From NCBI RefSeq assembly GCF_009696445.1, contig NZ_VULZ01000005.1, positions 1-64,000 of the forward strand: a stretch of 64,000 bases of DNA, in the 5' to 3' direction. The position numbers and the translations under genes were made by a program. This document shows positions 60,986-64,000 of this stretch, piece after piece; positions within the stretch are counted from its first letter, which is position 1, and each line of letters opens with the position of its first letter. The notes under the pieces are model-generated. The model was given only the letters and a program-made list of their open reading frames with translations, had not been told where the DNA came from and did not search any database. This stretch comes from Porcincola intestinalis. Lineage in GTDB: Bacteria; Bacillota; Clostridia; Lachnospirales; Lachnospiraceae.

Positions 60986-63532
60986 GTGTCCGGCAGACTG
61001 CGTGCCGGGACTCCTTATCTGGTGCGCCGGATTCGGGAAGGTTTTCGATACAAGCTGCAGGATAAGCCGGAAGGGAACTGCTTTCAAGGCTCCGGCAGAC
61101 GGATGGATACTCCGGGAAGAACGGATGGACTGATTATGAGAAGAGAAAGATACAAGCGGCTGATCATGTTTCTGGCGTCCCTGCTCGTGATCGGACTTCA
61201 GACAGCGAATTTCGCGTGGATCTGGTACAAGTACTACAATGTGCGCGGCGTGATGCGGTTCTTCTACTGGAGAAGAGGCAACTGGGCGCTGATCGCCCTT
61301 TATTTTCTGACAGTTATCCTGGTGAGCAAACTGTTCGGTGCCCTGAAGGTTGGATATATGAGGGTGCTGGACGTCATCATCGCTCAGATTTTTTCAGTAT
61401 TGCTGACGAATGTTCTGGCTTACCTTCAGCTGGCGCTGATCGGCAGGTGGAGATTCCTCTCCCATACGGGCCCGATGGTGAAACTGACTTTTGTCAACCT
61501 TCTGGTTGTCATTCTCTGGGTGGTGTTTATGAGATGGATTTACAACACTATCTATCCGCCAAAGTCGGTGATTCTGGTCTATGATGTGCACAACCCGGAA
61601 AAGCTCCTGAAGAACATTGCGTCCAGGCGTGACAAGTATGTCATCGCGGAAGCTGTGATGATTGACAAAGGGCTGGATTTCATCAAGGAGCGGATTCCGC
61701 AGTATGAAACCTGCATCCTCGGGGATATCCCCTCGCATGAGCGGAATGTGCTGGTGAAATACTGCTTCGAACGAAACATCCGCTGCTATTGCAGCCCGAA
61801 GATTTCCGACATCATGCTGATGTCAGCGGAAAAAATCCACATGTTTGACACACCGCTTCTGCTGATGCGGAACAGGGGACTGACGGTCGAGGAAGCTTTT
61901 GTAAAGCGGGTTCTGGACATTGCGGTCAGCATTCTGCTGACGATCGTTCTTTCCCCGGTCCTGCTTTTGATTGCAGTCCTGGTCAAGTGCTACGATGGCG
62001 GACCTGTGTTCTACAGACAGAATCGTCTGACAAAGGATGGGAAGGTTTTCCAGATCATCAAGTTCAGATCGATGAGTGTTGATTCAGAAAAAAACGGAGC
62101 AAGACTTGCCGCAAAGGGAGACCGGCGTGTGACACCGGTCGGCAGGGTGATCCGGAAAATTCATTTTGATGAGCTCCCCCAGCTGTTCAACATCATCAAG
62201 GGCGATATGTCGATCGTCGGACCGAGACCGGAGCGCCCGGAAATCGCCGCCCAGTATGAGAAGGAGATCCCGGAGTTTTCATATCGGCTGAAGATGAAGG
62301 CTGGCCTGACAGGGTATGCGCAGGTCTATGGCAAGTACAATACAAAACCCTACGACAAATTGAAGCTGGATCTGACTTACATTGAGAACTACTCCCTCTG
62401 GCTGGATTTTCAGCTGGTTGCCGCGACTGTGAAGGTTATATTCCAGAAAGAGAACACGGAGGGCGTTGACCAGTCACAGAGGACGGCGCTGTCCGACCAG
62501 GACGGTCAGAGCCGCAGACAGCTGGAAATGGAAGTTCAGCATACCGTGGATGAACTGAAGTGGCAGCAGGAGATCGACCAGATGCGTCAGGGAGACCTGG
62601 GAGAAAGCTGGGAAACAGCGGCCGCACTCCCGAAGGGTGTGCGGGCGGTGGATGTGATGGCCGGACATGAGCCGGGGCTTCTGGTTTCCGTAATCATTCC
62701 GTGCTATAATGCCGCAGATACCCTTCCGTCTGCAATCGACAGCGCACTCATGCAGGATCTCCACTTCGAGTCCTCCCAGCAGATCGGGAGAGGCTCCCTG
62801 CAGCGTCTGGAGGTGCTGGTTCTGGATGATGGATCAACAGATGACATCAAATGTGTGCAGGAGAGGTACAAGAAAGACGCAAGGGTTCATTTCTATCGGA
62901 ATGAGAAGCGGCTTGGTGTGGCAAAGACACGAAACCGCGGGGCATTGCTGGCACGCGGCCAGTATATTGCCTACCTGGATGCCGATGATATCTGGGCGAG
63001 GGACAAGCTGAAAAAGCAGTTTGCCCGGATCTACCAGACGGGCTGCGTCCTCTGCTGTACCGGGAGGGAGCTGATGACTCCGGACGGAAGTTTGACCGGT
63101 CACGTCATCGGTGTGAAGGAGCTTCTGACGGAAAAGGATCTGCTCAGGCAGAATCCGATCAATTGCTCCTCTGTTGTGGCATTGACATCAGTGGTCCGGC
63201 AGTTTCCGATGATCTGCGAGGGGGCGCATGAAGATTACATTACATGGATGAGTATCATCCGGCGATACAAGACAGTCTGCGGGGTCAGCGAACCACTCCT
63301 GTACTATCGGATCTCTGAGAACGGAAAGAGTGGCAGAAAGCTGAAGAGTGCGCGCATGACCTGGCGTTCCTACCGTTGCATGGGCATGTCGATTCCCAAA
63401 AGCTGCCTCTGCTTTATCAGTTATGCCGTTCACGGCGCGATGAAGTACAGAACATTCTATTCAGAAAGATCTAAGCATGCTGAAATATCTGATAACAGAA
63501 CGAAAACTGATCGTGACACTGGCAAAGAATGA
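60986..63532 (+). CDS. Fused initiating sugar-phosphate transferase and GT2 glycosyltransferase
   Basis: 848 residues. After an N-terminal stretch (about 1-50) come about four helices (about 55-195), a soluble CoA-binding-like domain (about 200-300), then the bacterial sugar transferase domain (about 306-485: KRVLDIAVSILLTIVLSPVL ... FQIIKFRSMSVDSE ... IVGPRPERPEIAAQYEKEIP). A charged linker (about 490-560) joins it to a GT2 domain (from about 566): VSVIIPCYNAADTLPSAIDS, LVLDDGSTDD and YIAYLDADDIWARDK. The first part starts a glycan on undecaprenyl phosphate; the second adds a sugar. The GTG at 60986 has AGGAGG 5 nt upstream; the ATG at 61136 (before the first helix) is an alternative start with a weaker site. 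Confidence 0.9.
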   Translation: MSGRLRAGTPYLVRRIREGFRYKLQDKPEGNCFQGSGRRMDTPGRTDGLIMRRERYKRLIMFLASLLVIGLQTANFAWIWYKYYNVRGVMRFFYWRRGNWALIALYFLTVILVSKLFGALKVGYMRVLDVIIAQIFSVLLTNVLAYLQLALIGRWRFLSHTGPMVKLTFVNLLVVILWVVFMRWIYNTIYPPKSVILVYDVHNPEKLLKNIASRRDKYVIAEAVMIDKGLDFIKERIPQYETCILGDIPSHERNVLVKYCFERNIRCYCSPKISDIMLMSAEKIHMFDTPLLLMRNRGLTVEEAFVKRVLDIAVSILLTIVLSPVLLLIAVLVKCYDGGPVFYRQNRLTKDGKVFQIIKFRSMSVDSEKNGARLAAKGDRRVTPVGRVIRKIHFDELPQLFNIIKGDMSIVGPRPERPEIAAQYEKEIPEFSYRLKMKAGLTGYAQVYGKYNTKPYDKLKLDLTYIENYSLWLDFQLVAATVKVIFQKENTEGVDQSQRTALSDQDGQSRRQLEMEVQHTVDELKWQQEIDQMRQGDLGESWETAAALPKGVRAVDVMAGHEPGLLVSVIIPCYNAADTLPSAIDSALMQDLHFESSQQIGRGSLQRLEVLVLDDGSTDDIKCVQERYKKDARVHFYRNEKRLGVAKTRNRGALLARGQYIAYLDADDIWARDKLKKQFARIYQTGCVLCCTGRELMTPDGSLTGHVIGVKELLTEKDLLRQNPINCSSVVALTSVVRQFPMICEGAHEDYITWMSIIRRYKTVCGVSEPLLYYRISENGKSGRKLKSARMTWRSYRCMGMSIPKSCLCFISYAVHGAMKYRTFYSERSKHAEISDNRTKTDRDTGKE

Positions 63533-64000
63533 CTTTCGAAAGAAGTTTGCCGGTTCCTATATGGGAATTCTCTGGGCATTGGTTCAGCCTGTCGTTACCG
63601 TCCTGATGTACTGGTTTGTCTTTCAGGTCGGACTCAGGCAGACGCAGAGCTACGGCGGAGTTCCCTTTATTCTGTGGATGCTGGCAGGGCTGGTTCCATG
63701 GTTCTATTTCAACGATGCACTGACCGGCGGCACCAACTCGCTGGTGGAATACAGCTATCTTGTCAAGAAGGTTGTGTTTCGGATTGAGATCCTCCCGATT
63801 GTAAAGGCGTGTTCGGCGCTTTATGTACATGTGTTCTTCGTGGTGCTGACGTATGTGCTGTACTGTCTCTACGGAAAGTTCCCGGGCTGGTACAGCTTCC
63901 AGATGCTTTACTATTCAGGCTGCATGTTCATCCTGGTGCTGAGCTTGTCCTATGGGACAGCCGCTATTTCTGTTCTGTTTCGCGATAATGTCCAGATTGT
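63477..64000 (+). CDS. Polysaccharide ABC-export permease (Wzm/TagG type), 3' truncated by window edge
   Basis: At least 174 residues, open to the end of the window. The start overlaps the preceding gene by 56 nt. It begins LITERKLIVTLAKNDFRKKF then AGSYMGILWALVQPVVTVLM, the conserved cytoplasmic helix and first membrane helix of Wzm/TagG permeases, followed by FILWMLAGLVPWFYFNDALT and further helices. It exports undecaprenyl-linked polysaccharide with a Wzt/TagH ATPase expected just to the right. Together with the fused transferase before it, this starts a surface polysaccharide locus. Confidence 0.92.
   Translation, partial: MLKYLITERKLIVTLAKNDFRKKFAGSYMGILWALVQPVVTVLMYWFVFQVGLRQTQSYGGVPFILWMLAGLVPWFYFNDALTGGTNSLVEYSYLVKKVVFRIEILPIVKACSALYVHVFFVVLTYVLYCLYGKFPGWYSFQMLYYSGCMFILVLSLSYGTAAISVLFRDNVQI

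Overview
The window looks like a piece of chromosome from a low-to-mid GC Gram-positive anaerobe of the Clostridia, most likely Lachnospiraceae. The reasons are strong GGAGG-type ribosome sites, the Bacillota housekeeping order priA-def-fmt-(zinc protease)-rsmB-rlmN-PP2C-PASTA kinase-rsgA-rpe-thiN, a cdaA-cdaR pair, a meso-DAP type MurE, and no outer-membrane genes. The species cannot be fixed from the sequence alone.

Region 1 (1-4953) appears to be the right-hand end of an integrated element. It holds a tyrosine recombinase that runs off the left edge, a divergent small membrane protein and XRE regulator with palindromes between them, several small unknown proteins, a DEDDh exonuclease and two membrane proteins. 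It ends in a 42-nt fragment that looks like the 3' half of a tRNA-Thr(GGT), from anticodon loop to acceptor, followed by chromosomal-looking sequence. I read this as the duplicated attachment site.

Region 2 (5077-26575) is a carbohydrate-use region. One locus has a LacI regulator, a CUT1 sugar-binding protein, two permeases and a GH42 beta-galactosidase. A second has an Opp/Dpp-type ABC transporter (binding protein, two permeases, two ATPases), a GH2 beta-mannosidase and another LacI regulator. A Bacillus-type galT follows and would feed galactose into the Leloir pathway. Between the two loci lie a PAP2 phosphatase and, on the minus strand, a DUF402 protein and a secreted protein of unknown role. 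The Opp-type transporter probably carries mannoside oligosaccharides rather than peptides (inference from context).

Region 3 (26738-45221) is mostly housekeeping: proS, an EamA transporter coupled to a PII-like protein and a CPA2 antiporter, murE, then the translation, RNA-modification and signalling run priA to thiN. A block of about 32-bp tandem repeats sits between rsmB and rlmN.

Region 4 (45478-50462) is an ABC exporter (ATPase plus two ABC-2 permeases) overlapping a NarL-type histidine kinase and followed by its response regulator, a layout typical of antimicrobial-peptide or drug response modules. Region 5 (50691-60925) holds ychF, lgt, an MreB-family gene, recD2 with a small in-frame repeat insert, comFC, cdaA-cdaR, an HPr protein and a secreted L,D-transpeptidase with cell-wall binding repeats. 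Region 6 (60986 to the right edge) begins a surface-polysaccharide cluster: a fused initiating sugar transferase plus GT2 glycosyltransferase, and a Wzm/TagG-type export permease cut by the window edge.

All family calls come from reading motifs by eye. No database search, folding or alignment was run.
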